Positions 20,115 through 29,971 are shown, counted from the stretch's first letter. The stretch: DNA of 64,000 nt from Shewanella subflava (GCF_025971955.1 NZ_JAPDMX010000002.1:248001-312000), one strand, 5' to 3'. Numbers and translations: made by a program. Notes: a model not told the origin generated them from the letters alone.

Positions 20115-21848
20115 ATGCCTAATATTTATCGCCTATCTATTGCTCACATCAATGACACCCACTCTAACTTTGAACCGAGTCAGGTTAAATTTACCTTACA
20201 GCATCAGCAACAAAGTTATAGTTTAGCCGTCAACACGGGTGGTTATGCTCGCCTAGGATTCCAGATCCAACAAGCCCGCCAACAAGCAGAAGCTAAACAG
20301 CAGCCATTTTTGTTTCTGCATGGAGGGGATAGCTTTCAGGGAACATTGTATTTTCGTGAATTTCAAGGCGCTGCAAATGCGCATCTGCTCAATTTACTCA
20401 AGCCCGATGCAATGGTGTTAGGCAATCATGAAATCGATGCGGGTAATAGCCCTGTTCAAGCTTTTTTAAATCGAATTGAATTTCCGCTCATGGCTGGCAA
20501 TATGGATCTGAGCCAAGAAGATATCAATAAAGCCGGCAAACTGCGCGACCATCCGCAATTATTAGACTATGAGGTCGACCAAGGTATCGCCAAGGTTTTA
20601 CTCAAACCATTTTATGATACCCAAATAGCGATAGTTGGCATTACATTAGACCAGATGCCGCTGATTGCCAGACCGGATCCTGACACCTTGTTTGTCAACG
20701 CCATCGACACTACAAGACGCACGATTAAGGCACTTCATCAGCAAAATATTCGGCATATTGTAATATTAAGCCACCTTGGCATAGATCAAGACCGCGAGTT
20801 GGCAAAACAAGTTAGCGGTATTAGCTTAATTATTGGTGGCCATTCTCATACGCTTCAGGGCGATTTTAGCCGTGTTGGCATGTCTAACATGCCATATGGT
20901 GAAACCGTTAATCAAATACCCATTTTTCATGCTGGGAAATACGCTGAAACCATAGGCTTAGTTGATCTTTGTTTTGATGCCGATGGTAGGGTCTGCCAAT
21001 TTGAAGGCGATAACTTCTTTATGCTTGGGGATGAAATCAACATTAGTCAAAACTCAGAACAGCCCATCCCTGAAGATGTTCAGCGAGAACTGATTACTGA
21101 CTTACGACAACATCCGAATATGCTCAATGGGGCACAGGATGATCAAATAGATAACGTGATTCACACGCAATATCGCCCTGCACTGGCTGCACTTGAGCAA
21201 CAAATTCTCGCCCATATTCCGAAGGATTTTATTCATACGCGCTTACCGAGCAAACATTTTCCCCATGGCAGTGAAATAGCCCCTTGGGTTAGCCGCAGTA
21301 TGTTTAAAGCAACCCAATTAGTTGAACCCAAATTGGATTTTGCATTACACAATGCTGGCGGTGTGAGGCAATCGCTCAGCAAAGGACAGCTTTCTGTTGC
21401 TGATGTATTCGGTCGTATCCTGCCCTTTGAGTTACCTTTAGTGACTTATCAGATTAAAGGGCAATACATTATTGAAGTGTTAGAGTCGACCATTAATGCT
21501 GCCACCAATAACGGCATTATTGGCACGGGTGCGGGTAGTTTTCCTTACCCTTACGGTATTCGCTATAGCTATGATGGCAAAAAGCCACTGGGTGAACGCA
21601 TTACCTCCGTAGAAGTCTACCGTGATGAGCTTTGGCAACCTTTGCTTCAGGATGCACTGTATATTGGCGTATCCAGCTCATATACGGCATCTGGACGTGA
21701 AGGGTATGGCGCAATTCTCAAGGCAATATGGCAACACCCCTTAGACAACAAAACGCTTCCAGAGGCATTTATTGACTTTGTTTGCCAATATGGCTACAAG
21801 ATAGGACAACAACAAATTGTAAATATAAATTACATTAGCCATAGATGA
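20115..21848 (+). CDS. 5'-nucleotidase / metallophosphatase (UshA-like, no signal peptide)
   Basis: Two-domain enzyme of the 5'-nucleotidase family. The N-terminal metallophosphatase domain has its metal ligands in AHINDTHSN, GGDSFQG, LGNHEID and IGGHSHT. The C-terminal substrate-binding domain starts around residue 360 and includes HNAGGVR and a YPYGIRYSYDG region. It likely hydrolyses nucleotides or nucleotide sugars. Unlike UshA it has no signal peptide: the protein opens directly with MPNIYRLSIAHINDTH, so a cytoplasmic location is expected. Start chosen at ATG 20115 after TGAGGG; an in-frame TTG at 20103 is less likely. Confidence 0.88.
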   Translation: MPNIYRLSIAHINDTHSNFEPSQVKFTLQHQQQSYSLAVNTGGYARLGFQIQQARQQAEAKQQPFLFLHGGDSFQGTLYFREFQGAANAHLLNLLKPDAMVLGNHEIDAGNSPVQAFLNRIEFPLMAGNMDLSQEDINKAGKLRDHPQLLDYEVDQGIAKVLLKPFYDTQIAIVGITLDQMPLIARPDPDTLFVNAIDTTRRTIKALHQQNIRHIVILSHLGIDQDRELAKQVSGISLIIGGHSHTLQGDFSRVGMSNMPYGETVNQIPIFHAGKYAETIGLVDLCFDADGRVCQFEGDNFFMLGDEINISQNSEQPIPEDVQRELITDLRQHPNMLNGAQDDQIDNVIHTQYRPALAALEQQILAHIPKDFIHTRLPSKHFPHGSEIAPWVSRSMFKATQLVEPKLDFALHNAGGVRQSLSKGQLSVADVFGRILPFELPLVTYQIKGQYIIEVLESTINAATNNGIIGTGAGSFPYPYGIRYSYDGKKPLGERITSVEVYRDELWQPLLQDALYIGVSSSYTASGREGYGAILKAIWQHPLDNKTLPEAFIDFVCQYGYKIGQQQIVNINYISHR

Positions 21849-21929
21849 TTTTAGGCTTTGATCACAGACCACAACAGCCTTGCGTGTTTTAATGACGCCA
21901 TTACCGAGTAAAAAATCAAGGACACATGA

Positions 21930-22232
21930 ATGAAAACAAAACTAATCAAAATTCTTGCCGCGGCAACCCTTGCTTTAGGTGTTTCTTCAGCTTGGGCTCA
22001 GGGTGTTATCCATCAAGGTGAAGTCATTGACACCATGAATGGCGGTGGTTACACATATGTTCAAGTAAAAGAAGCTGGCAAAACTTATTGGGCTGCAGGA
22101 CCTCAAGTTGAAATCGTTAAAGGCGATAATGTTGAAATGTCTGAGCAGATGTGGATGACTGATTTTAAAAGCGCAAGCTTAGATCGTACATTTGATGAAA
22201 TTATGTTTGTTGGTCATATTATCAAAAAATAA
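21930..22232 (+). CDS. small exported protein, NrfJ-like
   Basis: A 100-residue protein with a clear signal peptide (cleavage after AWA-Q, near residue 23), so periplasmic. The mature part, starting GVIHQGEVIDTMNGGGYTYV, resembles the NrfJ-type small proteins found with periplasmic nitrite reductase systems, but no nrf genes are near. An AAGGACAC site precedes the ATG and a terminator follows, so it is monocistronic. The molecular role is unknown. Confidence 0.65.
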   Translation: MKTKLIKILAAATLALGVSSAWAQGVIHQGEVIDTMNGGGYTYVQVKEAGKTYWAAGPQVEIVKGDNVEMSEQMWMTDFKSASLDRTFDEIMFVGHIIKK

Positions 22233-22257
22233 TAGTCTCAAATTTGATCCGCTAAAT

Positions 22258-22309
22258 ATCGGTTAATCTCAACAGGCTAGAATGCCTTAATAGAGTTAAC
22301 CGATTTTTT
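22258..22309 (+). terminator. intrinsic terminator after the NrfJ-like gene
   Basis: Stem ATCGGTTAATCTC / GAGTTAACCGAT with a loop of about 23 bases and a run of T. It lies 25 bases after the stop codon. Confidence 0.7.
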
Positions 22310-22489
22310 ATACCTATTTCAGGCAAGTAATGTTCAGAAGAATCAAACAGAAATGCAGAATAATAAAGCAGATTTTGATGATAAGTTGTTATTCTACAAT
22401 CAAAAAATTTAACGAAGTTATTAAGTATTTTAGCTGCTAGAATAAGCTGTTATTTATTACGATTTGTATTCTCCGTGTTCCTCAAATAG

Positions 22490-22984
22490 ATGAAACCTAT
22501 GACCGTTTTTACAATTGTTGATTTTCATCCTTGTCATGCCCGCGCAATTAGCCTGTTGTATCACCAAGCAATACACGCCATTGAGCATCCGAGATACAAT
22601 TCAGCTAAAAAACGCGCATGGTCTGGAGCGCCGCGTTCAGCAAAACATTGGCAACTGAGGTATAAACGCAATAAAGCTTGGGTGGTACAAAATGATCAAC
22701 AACACGTTGTTGGTTTTATTGGCATGGAAACCCAGTTCTACCAACGCGGGTACATCGATTGTCTATATGTTGATCCACTATTTCAGCAGCAAGGCATTGC
22801 CAGCCTGCTAATTACACACCTGCAATACTGGGCTAAGGCACACCATTATCATCAATTATCGGTCGATGCGTCCTACCTGTCTAAACCCCTGTTTGAGCGA
22901 CACAACTTTACTTTCATCAAATCTAATTTAAGAGTTAAAAACAACCAAACATTGGCGGCATTTTACTTAGAAAAACGATTATGA
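22490..22984 (+). CDS. GNAT N-acetyltransferase
   Basis: A 164-residue GNAT acetyltransferase. The acetyl-CoA binding loop is VDPLFQQQGIASLLITHL and the C-terminal signature is VDASYLSKPLFERHNFTFIK. Substrate unknown. No strong ribosome-binding site precedes the ATG at 22490; a second ATG lies three codons downstream. Its last 22 bases overlap the convergent DUF3820 gene. No terminator is seen in the overlap. Confidence 0.85.
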   Translation: MKPMTVFTIVDFHPCHARAISLLYHQAIHAIEHPRYNSAKKRAWSGAPRSAKHWQLRYKRNKAWVVQNDQQHVVGFIGMETQFYQRGYIDCLYVDPLFQQQGIASLLITHLQYWAKAHHYHQLSVDASYLSKPLFERHNFTFIKSNLRVKNNQTLAAFYLEKRL

Positions 22985-23196
22985 TTTGGTTTAACTAGCG
23001 GTTGAAGCATTTCTTCTAAGCCGTTCAATTTTACTTCATACATTAGTGCTAGTTGCTGACCTAATTTTCCCTCAGGAAATCCTTTAGCGTGAAACCACAC
23101 TAAGTACGGCTCAGGCAGATGTATCAACTTACGCCCTGCGTATTTACCAAAAGGCATGGTTTGATTAATGGCCTCTAATAAAGCTTGTTCATTCAT
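22963..23196 (-). CDS. DUF3820-family small protein
   Basis: A 77-residue protein with the family core MPFGKYAGRKLIHLPEPYLVWF and a C-terminal KLNGLEEMLQPLV. DUF3820 proteins (for example E. coli YpfM-neighbour and Vibrio homologues) have no established biochemical role; the motif resembles the small modules that accompany exonuclease/nuclease domains. It overlaps the 3' end of the convergent GNAT gene by 22 bases. Confidence 0.8.
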   Translation of the reverse strand: MNEQALLEAINQTMPFGKYAGRKLIHLPEPYLVWFHAKGFPEGKLGQQLALMYEVKLNGLEEMLQPLVKPNHNRFSK

Positions 23197-23940
23197 TCAA
23201 GTGGTACTCTTTTTATCAAGCGCTAATGGTCGTTGAGTGTCTTCACTCAAAAACTGTTCACCTTATTTTAAGCCTCTTGGACTTTTAAGGTTGTTTTACC
23301 GTGAGATATTTAACCTCAGCTCCGGATAATAAACACTTAGCAAACAACCATTTGTCTTGCTAACTACGTTTCATTAACGTGCAATAGGCCCGCTATTGAC
23401 CTGTTAATGCGCCTTGTATTCAACACAAACGACAAGTTTACGACAAAATAAGCTCAATCTGTTGAATTCAGCGTATTGAGCCCATCTCTTAGACCCAGTT
23501 GAGGTGATTTCATAATTGACGTGATTCTACATAAAAATTGATGACACAGGAAAATTGATAACAATAAAATATTGCCAAGTTTTAGAAGCAACTCCCACCC
23601 TCAGACGAATAATAATAGCGTAACGTTATTATATTATTTTGATATATAAAAACCAAAATAACGAAAAAATGGTTATATACTGTAACAATATCAATCTATG
23701 TGGATGTTATTGCAGCCACTGAAAATGCCTCATAATGCAGCCAAGTAACTCATTAAATTAACCTTTTGCTAACATTGTTTCATTCAAAATTATTCGTCAA
23801 TTTTTTGCCGATTATCAAAATAGCGTCAACAAAAAATCATCACGACAATATATAAAAAACGTCAAAAATCAGCTAATTGACTAAGTATTAACATCCAGAC
23901 TACATTACAGCTATATCACGCAATAATGAGGTGGCGATAA
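23197..23940. other. 744-base gene-free region upstream of parA-like gene
   Basis: No credible gene. It contains the dispersed palindromic repeat copy A (23311-23505), then very AT-rich DNA. In the AT-rich part I see three same-orientation CGTCAA motifs at 23795, 23824 and 23860, a duplicated TGCAGCCA near 23715 and 23745, and an inverted repeat ATAATAGCGTAACGTTATTAT near 23610-23633. These could be promoter or partition-type sites for the ParA-like locus. Confidence 0.55.
23311..23505 (+). repeat. dispersed palindromic repeat, copy A
   Basis: About 195 bases that match, in reverse orientation, the segment at 32798-32994. Shared blocks include GGATAATAAAC, CTTAGCAAACA, AATGCGCCTTGT and AAGCTCAATCTGTTGAATTC. 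The GCTCAAT...ATTGAGC palindrome near the right end is shared by both copies. There is no coding capacity. Confidence 0.85.
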
Positions 23941-24687
23941 ATGATTATTTTAGTTGGCGGTGAAAAAGGCGGCAGCGGCAAAAGCTGTCTTGCGCAAAAT
24001 ATTGCAGTATTTCTCACAAAAGAAACTAAAGCCAGTGTCATCATGGTGGATTGCGACCCCCAAAGAACCACATCCGATTGGATCCAGGCGCGTAACAACA
24101 ACCCTGATTTGCCAGCAATCAATTGTGTGCAGCTTTATGGCAAAATTCGCAACGACTTGCTCAGTTTAGAGCAGCATTATGACTATGTCATCGTCGATTG
24201 CGGTGGACAAGATAACCTTGCACTGCGTGCAACCATGTCTGTTGCATCACATGTATTGATGCCATTAAGACCTAAACGTCGCGATCTTAAAACAGTTAGT
24301 CACATGGATGATATCGTTGCCACCTGTATGATGATTAACCCTAACATGCGCGCTTCGTTTGTTATCACCCAATGCCCTAACTTACCTAATCAGGCAGGCA
24401 GAATATTGGAAGCGAAGGAAGTTTGCCGCACCTACGATATCAATGTGTTAGATGCAGTAAATTACAGTCGCAACATTTATGATGACAGTGAAGAGTCAGG
24501 CTTGTCAGTGATTGAAATCGAACCCAATGGTAAAGCGGCTGAAGAAATGCGTGCTATCGCGTGTGAATTACTACAAGCAGAAAATGCCAAACAAATCATG
24601 GAGCAGCGTTTAACGCCGCGTAATGTCACTACACTAAGGGGAAATTATGGGACTGGCCGATCTCAAGAAAAACGCCTCGTCATGTAA
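23941..24687 (+). CDS. orphan ParA-family partition ATPase
   Basis: A 248-residue ParA/MinD-type ATPase. It begins with the deviant Walker A motif GGEKGGSGKSC (residues 5-15). Walker A' (VIMVDCDPQRTTSDW) and the Walker B region (YVIVDCGGQDN) follow. Such ATPases position plasmids, chromosomes or protein clusters. It is followed by a gene that overlaps its 3' end by 41 bases and encodes a ribbon-helix-helix protein, the typical partner arrangement of plasmid-type partition loci. Here the pair sits in ordinary chromosome with no replication gene nearby. A GAGGTGG site precedes the ATG. Confidence 0.9.
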   Translation: MIILVGGEKGGSGKSCLAQNIAVFLTKETKASVIMVDCDPQRTTSDWIQARNNNPDLPAINCVQLYGKIRNDLLSLEQHYDYVIVDCGGQDNLALRATMSVASHVLMPLRPKRRDLKTVSHMDDIVATCMMINPNMRASFVITQCPNLPNQAGRILEAKEVCRTYDINVLDAVNYSRNIYDDSEESGLSVIEIEPNGKAAEEMRAIACELLQAENAKQIMEQRLTPRNVTTLRGNYGTGRSQEKRLVM

Positions 24688-25045
24688 AGCGGCGTTTTCA
24701 AAGCAAATGTCTATTGAAGAGTTTATCGATAACGCAAGTCTTTATGCGTTAGGTCAAACTCATGAGTTTACTCAACACACGAATGTGGTTGACTTTTTAC
24801 AACGTCGAGACAATAAGCAAGCGACTCAATCACCAAAGTTTGTCAATCAAACTGAACAAGTCAAAAAGCCGTTTCGACGTGCCACATTTACGTTAAGTGA
24901 GCAAGCAATCCGTGATTTAACCGCATTAAGCCAGGGCAGTAAAATGGCTAAATCAAAATTAATTCGCCACTTAATTGCCGAGCACAATTTATTATCAGAA
25001 GAAGATAAGCAGGCTTTATATCAGCAATTTGCACAAAATACATAG
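24647..25045 (+). CDS. ParA-partner protein with C-terminal ribbon-helix-helix
   Basis: A 132-residue basic protein. The N-terminal 80 residues are polar and probably flexible. Residues ~75-120 (RRATFTLSEQAIRDLTALSQ...SKLIRHLIAEH) look like a ribbon-helix-helix DNA-binding domain. The start is inside the ParA gene (41-base overlap, AAGGGGAAATT ribosome-binding site), which suggests translational coupling. By analogy with ParA/ParG-like pairs it would be the centromere-binding or regulatory partner. That is inference; I do not recognise the exact family. Confidence 0.72.
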   Translation: MGLADLKKNASSCKAAFSKQMSIEEFIDNASLYALGQTHEFTQHTNVVDFLQRRDNKQATQSPKFVNQTEQVKKPFRRATFTLSEQAIRDLTALSQGSKMAKSKLIRHLIAEHNLLSEEDKQALYQQFAQNT

Positions 25046-25150
25046 CTAAAATCGATAAGCTAATAACAATAAAAAGCCAATACTGTGATGTGTTAACCGC
25101 TCTCTAACGCTGAAGTTAATTGGTGTAGTTTTTCTCCCTTTACTCTTTAT

Positions 25151-25180
25151 CTGGCATCATTTATGGTTGCCAGTTTTTTT
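25151..25180 (+). terminator. intrinsic terminator after the ParA-like locus
   Basis: Stem CTGGCA / TGCCAG with an 11-base loop followed by seven T. It separates the ParA-like pair from mtfA. Confidence 0.7.
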
Positions 25181-25244
25181 ATCTGCTTGAAAAACCGCCA
25201 TTCCTCCCCCATCTCATTAAGACCTCCTTTATTAGAGCCTGTTT

Positions 25245-26069
25245 ATGATAGCGATTATAATTGTGTGCATTATTGCTTTATCGGCCATCAGTTGGATCGC
25301 CAGTGCACAATGGCGACGGGAACGTCGCCGCAAACAAGTATGTTTGCAAGCTTTTCCAAAAACATGGCGTAGCATTCTGCGTAAACGTTTTCCTTATTAT
25401 CAAAGTATGCCGACCGACCTGCAATTACAGTTAAAAAAGCACATTCAAATATTCATCGATGAAAAACAATTTATTGGCTGTGATGGACTCACCATCACAG
25501 ATGAAATTAGAGTCACCGTTGCGGCGCAAGCTTGTTTACTGCTGTTAAACCGTAAAACAGACTATTACCCTAATTTAAAACAAATACTTATTTATCCGCA
25601 TGCTTTTATTGTAGAGCAACAAAAAGTAGATTTTGCAGGTGTTACATCGCATCACAGAAGTGTTTTACTTGGCGAATCATGGGGTAATGGCAAGGTCATT
25701 TTATCTTGGCAAAATACATTGGATGGCGCGGCAGAGCCCTTTGACGGTCAAAATGTGGTTATCCATGAGTTTGCACATCAATTAGATCAGGAAAACGGCC
25801 CAGCAAATGGCGCGCCAACCTTAAGACAAATTAAAGATTATGCCGAGTGGTCATCAACCTTAGGTAAAGAATTTAAACAGTTACAGTATTGCGCATCACA
25901 GCAAATACCGTCATTATTCAACTATTATGGCGCCACGAATCCTGCTGAATTTTTTGCCGTAATAAGCGAAACCTTTTTTGAAAAACCTAACGCTTTTTCT
26001 CAACAGCATCCTGAGTTATATGATGAGTTAAGCCAGTTTTATCAATTGAACCCAATACATTGGCATTAA
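25245..26069 (+). CDS. mtfA: MtfA-family zinc peptidase (Mlc titration factor)
   Basis: Zinc metallopeptidase of family M90. E. coli MtfA binds the repressor Mlc and so affects the glucose PTS. The 274 residues contain the gluzincin motif HEFAHQLDQENG with His174, Glu175 and His178, and a downstream Glu in NPAEFFAVISETFFE that should complete the zinc site. The N-terminus (MIAIIIVCIIALSAISWIA) is a single hydrophobic helix, so this version is probably membrane-anchored. Monocistronic by context. Confidence 0.9.
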   Translation: MIAIIIVCIIALSAISWIASAQWRRERRRKQVCLQAFPKTWRSILRKRFPYYQSMPTDLQLQLKKHIQIFIDEKQFIGCDGLTITDEIRVTVAAQACLLLLNRKTDYYPNLKQILIYPHAFIVEQQKVDFAGVTSHHRSVLLGESWGNGKVILSWQNTLDGAAEPFDGQNVVIHEFAHQLDQENGPANGAPTLRQIKDYAEWSSTLGKEFKQLQYCASQQIPSLFNYYGATNPAEFFAVISETFFEKPNAFSQQHPELYDELSQFYQLNPIHWH

Positions 26070-26162
26070 TAATAAAATAGCAAAGAGGCATCATCTTCAT
26101 TGCCAATCTATTTTCTCAACAAAATACTTGTCCAATTAAGTGCTACCTAGCAAGGAAAAATT

Positions 26163-26798
26163 ATGCAATCCATTATTCATCGATTAGGATTCATCGCAGT
26201 CTTAATCACTACGGTAACAGCCTTTGATATCAATGCTAACCCTGTACAGCATCTTGATAATGAAACCGCAGCGGCCGAACAAGCAGAAAAAGCCACCAAG
26301 GCAGCTGTTGATCAGCAAGTGATTAGCAGCCAACAAAGTAGTGCAGAATCTGAAGCCGTAATAACTAACATTAATCAAACAGACCACACCATCGACAGCC
26401 AAGGATTAACTGAAGCTGATAGCCACGAAGTCAATGGTCTATTGAATCAACTTCATGAAAGTGCAATTTCAGCTGACTGGGAAACTTACTTTAATTTATA
26501 CCATCAGGATGCGATTTTTATCGGCACAGATGCAACTGAACGTTGGAATATGGTGCAGTTTAGAGCCTATGCCACACCTACTAAAGGCTGGCGCTATGAT
26601 CTGCAAGCCCGTCATTTACTGCAAATAGGCGATGTCATCGTATTTGATGAGCAATTATTCAGCCCAGCTTATGGCATAAGTCGGGGAACCGGGGCATTAA
26701 TTCAAACGGAACAGGGCTGGAAAATAGCCCAATATCATTTAAGCTTCCCGATCCCAAATGATAAAGCGAAACGTATAACCTCCTTGATAATGCAATAA
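26163..26798 (+). CDS. exported SnoaL/NTF2-like protein (DUF4440 type)
   Basis: A 211-residue protein with a signal peptide (residues 1-25), an Ala/Glu/Gln-rich low-complexity segment (30-85) and an NTF2-like domain (95-205; SAISADWETYFNLYHQDAIFIGTDATERW ending in GWKIAQYHLSFPIP). In this family the cone-shaped fold binds small ligands or serves as an enzyme scaffold; the role here is unknown. An AAGGAAAAATT site precedes the ATG, and a bidirectional terminator follows. Confidence 0.78.
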   Translation: MQSIIHRLGFIAVLITTVTAFDINANPVQHLDNETAAAEQAEKATKAAVDQQVISSQQSSAESEAVITNINQTDHTIDSQGLTEADSHEVNGLLNQLHESAISADWETYFNLYHQDAIFIGTDATERWNMVQFRAYATPTKGWRYDLQARHLLQIGDVIVFDEQLFSPAYGISRGTGALIQTEQGWKIAQYHLSFPIPNDKAKRITSLIMQ

Positions 26799-26821
26799 AC
26801 CTTACGCTTCTCCAGTAACTA

Positions 26822-26862
26822 AAAACGCCCTTAATACTGAACATATTAAGGGCGTTTTGTTA
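26822..26862. terminator. bidirectional intrinsic terminator
   Basis: Stem AAAACGCCCTTAATA / TATTAAGGGCGTTTT between the convergent NTF2-like and HDOD genes. Confidence 0.88.
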
Positions 26863-26874
26863 TTCAATGACCTG

Positions 26875-28338
26875 TTATGTCATTGACACACTAAAACAAA
26901 CATTTGCAAGCTGTGAAAAGTGCGTAAAAGCATCAAAATCTACTTGTTCAAATTTTCTAAAGGATGCATGCCTATCAGCATAAAACACCCCTAACACCTT
27001 GGTATTCACCATTAACGGCGCAATTAAAAAGCCTTCACGTGACAAATGCTCTATGGCATTACTGGTGGTTGATTTAGACGATTCCGATGCTTGTGTTTGA
27101 TGCAACCATTGCGGCTTTTTCTGCTCAATGCATTGAGCAAAAATAGATTGGTGATCGGTAAGCTCAATCACAAAAGTGGTTTTCATAGTGTCAGCATCAT
27201 CCCCCATAACAACCCTGGGCTGGAGCATTTTTCGATTAGGGGTTAGTAATAACACCCCACACCGATCAACTCCCACTCCGCTGAAAATACCTTCCAAAGC
27301 AGTTTGCATCACCTGATTAAAATCTGTTTTGTTGATCGCAAAACCCGTTAACTCACGTAGCTTATTTAACTGAACGGTTAAATTCGCTTCACGCAACAAA
27401 ACTTCGGGTTGAGACGCGTCCAATTTTTCAAATACCTTTTCAGTATTCGGAATATAATCAACCAGAGCCTTAGCGCCATAATCAATCGCTAATTTATGGG
27501 TCACCTGATTACAATGAATTAACCGCTGATTGAATTCCTCTACCTTTATATCAAGCATATCAGCAGCTTGTTGCAAACGCTTTTGAAAACCTTGTGGGTC
27601 AAGGTATGGATGGGCGATTGATTCAGCCAATTTATCAGCCAAAAATATACAACGTATTTCTGGCATGCGCTCATCTGGATTATTCAGCGCTTTTAATAAG
27701 GTATCGCCCAAGCCCCAACTTCTGGCTATGCCTTGCGTTAACTGATTAAACGAAGCGCCAAGCTCAGAACGGATCAGGTTTAATTGATCGACGCTGTTTT
27801 CAGTATTTAATAACTTCTCATCTAAAGCATCGGCTAAATCTCCTCCCATACTCCAAAAGGCACTTTCACCGATGCGATAAAGTAATGTCGCAATAAATAC
27901 CTCTTCTCGCAGACTTTCATCACGATCATTGAGCATCATTCGCGCAATCATAGCAGCATGAAATGATTGCCCCATAAGCTTTAACAAACGCTGAAAGACA
28001 CTGTCAGAGAGATTATGATTTTCAAGTAAGCTGGATAATAAGCGCGCAGTAAGACAAATATTTCTAATGGTATCAAAGCCAAGCACCACGGCTGCTCGGC
28101 TGACGGTAGAAACTTGATTAATCCCTTTATTATAAATAGCACTGTTGGCTACCCGTAAAATACGCGAGGTTAACGCATTGTCATGCATCACACTGCGACC
28201 GAGTAACGATAAAGAGGAGACGTCATCCTTGGCAAGCTTCTCTAAATCTCTAACTGTTGAACACAGGGCTGGCATTTCTTGATCACTAATGCGTTTAGTC
28301 CAGTATTCAACTCCTTTATGAGATGGATTAGCTGTCAT
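26875..28338 (-). CDS. HDOD-GAF signalling protein
   Basis: Cytoplasmic signalling protein. Residues ~10-210 are an HDOD domain (LGRSVMHDNALTSRILRVANSAIYN, AAVVLGFDTIRNICL), a degenerate HD-hydrolase relative used as a scaffold in bacterial signal networks. The C-terminal third (~340-485) is a GAF sensor domain (GIFSGVGVDRCGVLLL ... GVFYADRHASFRKFEQVDFDAFTHFSQLAN). I choose the ATG at 28338 (MTANPSHKGVEYW) preceded by AAAGAACAATT, rather than the ATG 11 codons upstream. It is not in an operon. Its ligand and partners are unknown. Confidence 0.85.
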   Translation of the reverse strand: MTANPSHKGVEYWTKRISDQEMPALCSTVRDLEKLAKDDVSSLSLLGRSVMHDNALTSRILRVANSAIYNKGINQVSTVSRAAVVLGFDTIRNICLTARLLSSLLENHNLSDSVFQRLLKLMGQSFHAAMIARMMLNDRDESLREEVFIATLLYRIGESAFWSMGGDLADALDEKLLNTENSVDQLNLIRSELGASFNQLTQGIARSWGLGDTLLKALNNPDERMPEIRCIFLADKLAESIAHPYLDPQGFQKRLQQAADMLDIKVEEFNQRLIHCNQVTHKLAIDYGAKALVDYIPNTEKVFEKLDASQPEVLLREANLTVQLNKLRELTGFAINKTDFNQVMQTALEGIFSGVGVDRCGVLLLTPNRKMLQPRVVMGDDADTMKTTFVIELTDHQSIFAQCIEQKKPQWLHQTQASESSKSTTSNAIEHLSREGFLIAPLMVNTKVLGVFYADRHASFRKFEQVDFDAFTHFSQLANVCFSVSMT

Positions 28339-28439
28339 AATTGTTCTTTTTGTTAAATTAATGTTGAACATTCAATAACAAGTATACCCAAGATGGCTAG
28401 TTCAGCGAGACATTATTACCAAATGAGAACAAACGAGAT

Positions 28440-28464
28440 AAAAAAATCGGCCCATTAAGGGCCG
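28440..28464 (-). terminator. intrinsic terminator downstream of aceA
   Basis: On the minus strand, CGGCCC TTAAT GGGCCG followed by ATTTTTTTATC, a GC-rich hairpin with a long U-run. It prevents read-through from aceA into the HDOD gene. Confidence 0.85.
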
Positions 28465-28570
28465 TAACACAAGCGAGTTGGTTAAAAACTTACGGGTAGG
28501 AAGTCAATCCAATGATAAGAATCAACATCAAAGCTTGTCGGCTTTTGATCCATCAAATTGGATAAAAGTC

Positions 28571-28598
28571 CCGTGCGGCCTGTAGGAGAACCGCACGG
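28571..28598 (-). terminator. GC-rich hairpin directly after aceA
   Basis: Perfect 8-base arms CCGTGCGG / CCGCACGG with a 12-base loop, 51 bases beyond the aceA stop. Only a short T-run follows on the minus strand, so it may be a processing or stabilising structure that works with the terminator at 28440-28464. Confidence 0.65.
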
Positions 28599-28648
28599 GG
28601 TTACAACAGTCGCAAAGCGACTAAACTGTAAAACGGTACATCTAAATC

Positions 28649-29971
28649 TTAAAACTGTTCTTCTTCAGTCGAACCTGTTAACGCAGTTACTGAAGACTTA
28701 CCGCCTTGAATACAAGTTGTCACTTGGTCAAAGTAACCTGTACCCACTTCTTGCTGATGAGATACGAACGTGTAACCTTTTTCTGCTGCAGCAAATTCAA
28801 CTTCTTGAACTTTCTCAACATAGTGCTTCATGCCTTCACCACGCGCATAGTCATAGGCTAAATCAAACATGTTGTACCACATGTTGTGAATGCCCGCTAA
28901 GGTGATGAATTGATACTTGTAACCCATGTTTGAAAGCTCTTGTTGGAACTTAGCAATCGTTGCATCATCCAAGTTTTTCTTCCAGTTGAACGAAGGAGAA
29001 CAGTTATACGCCAGCAACTGGTCAGGATATTGAGCATGAATCGCATCAGCAAATTTCTTCGCTTCTTCTAAACAAGGTTTGGCTGTTTCACACCAAATTA
29101 AATCTGCATATGGCGCATAAGCTAAGCCACGAGAAATCGCCTGATCTAAACCTGCTTTAACACGGTAGAAACCTTCACTTGTTCGCTCACCTGTCACAAA
29201 GTCACGGTCGTATGGATCACAATCTGATGTCATTAAATCAGCCGCGTTGGCATCAGTACGCGCAATCACTAATGTTTCAACACCACTAACGTCTGCCGCT
29301 AAACGTGCTGCCACAAGTTTTTGAACCGCTTCTTGTGTAGGAACCAATACTTTACCGCCCATGTGACCACATTTTTTAACTGACGCTAATTGGTCTTCAA
29401 AGTGAACGCCTGCAGCACCGGCATCAATCATCGACTTCATTAATTCAAATGCGTTTAACACGCCACCAAAACCCGCTTCCGCATCAGCCACAATAGGTAA
29501 AAAATAATCAGTGTAATTTTTGTCACCAGGATTAACTTCTTTACTCCACTGAATTTGATCTGCACGGCGGAAAGAGTTGTTAATGCGGCTGACCACTGCA
29601 GGAACAGAGTTAGCTGGGTAAAGTGATTGGTCTGGATACATAGTGCCAGCTAAGTTTGCATCTGCTGCCACCTGCCAACCTGAAAGATAAATCGCTTCAA
29701 TACCTGCTTTAGCTTGTTGCACAGCTTGGCCACCCGTTAACGCACCAAGTGAGTTGACATAGCCTTTTTTAGCACCGCCATTAACAAGGTCCCATAACTT
29801 CGCAGCACCCAATTTTGCGATAGTATTTTCAGGAACAACTGAACCACGTAAGGCGACCACTTCTTCTGCAGTAAATGGACGCTTAACCCCTTTCCAACGT
29901 GGATTTTCAGCCCAATCTTTTTTGATTGCATCAATTTGTTGTTGACGAGTTAGTTGTGTTGCCTTAGTCAT
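28649..29971 (-). CDS. aceA: isocitrate lyase
   Basis: First enzyme of the glyoxylate shunt: splits isocitrate into succinate and glyoxylate, allowing growth on acetate and fatty acids. The 440 residues include the catalytic signature [16 protein letters not shown], the substrate region [20 protein letters not shown], and [13 protein letters not shown]. It follows aceB with a gap of about 94 bases, a normal aceBA operon. No aceK is present nearby. Confidence 0.97.
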   Translation of the reverse strand: MTKATQLTRQQQIDAIKKDWAENPRWKGVKRPFTAEEVVALRGSVVPENTIAKLGAAKLWDLVNGGAKKGYVNSLGALTGGQAVQQAKAGIEAIYLSGWQVAADANLAGTMYPDQSLYPANSVPAVVSRINNSFRRADQIQWSKEVNPGDKNYTDYFLPIVADAEAGFGGVLNAFELMKSMIDAGAAGVHFEDQLASVKKCGHMGGKVLVPTQEAVQKLVAARLAADVSGVETLVIARTDANAADLMTSDCDPYDRDFVTGERTSEGFYRVKAGLDQAISRGLAYAPYADLIWCETAKPCLEEAKKFADAIHAQYPDQLLAYNCSPSFNWKKNLDDATIAKFQQELSNMGYKYQFITLAGIHNMWYNMFDLAYDYARGEGMKHYVEKVQEVEFAAAEKGYTFVSHQQEVGTGYFDQVTTCIQGGKSSVTALTGSTEEEQF

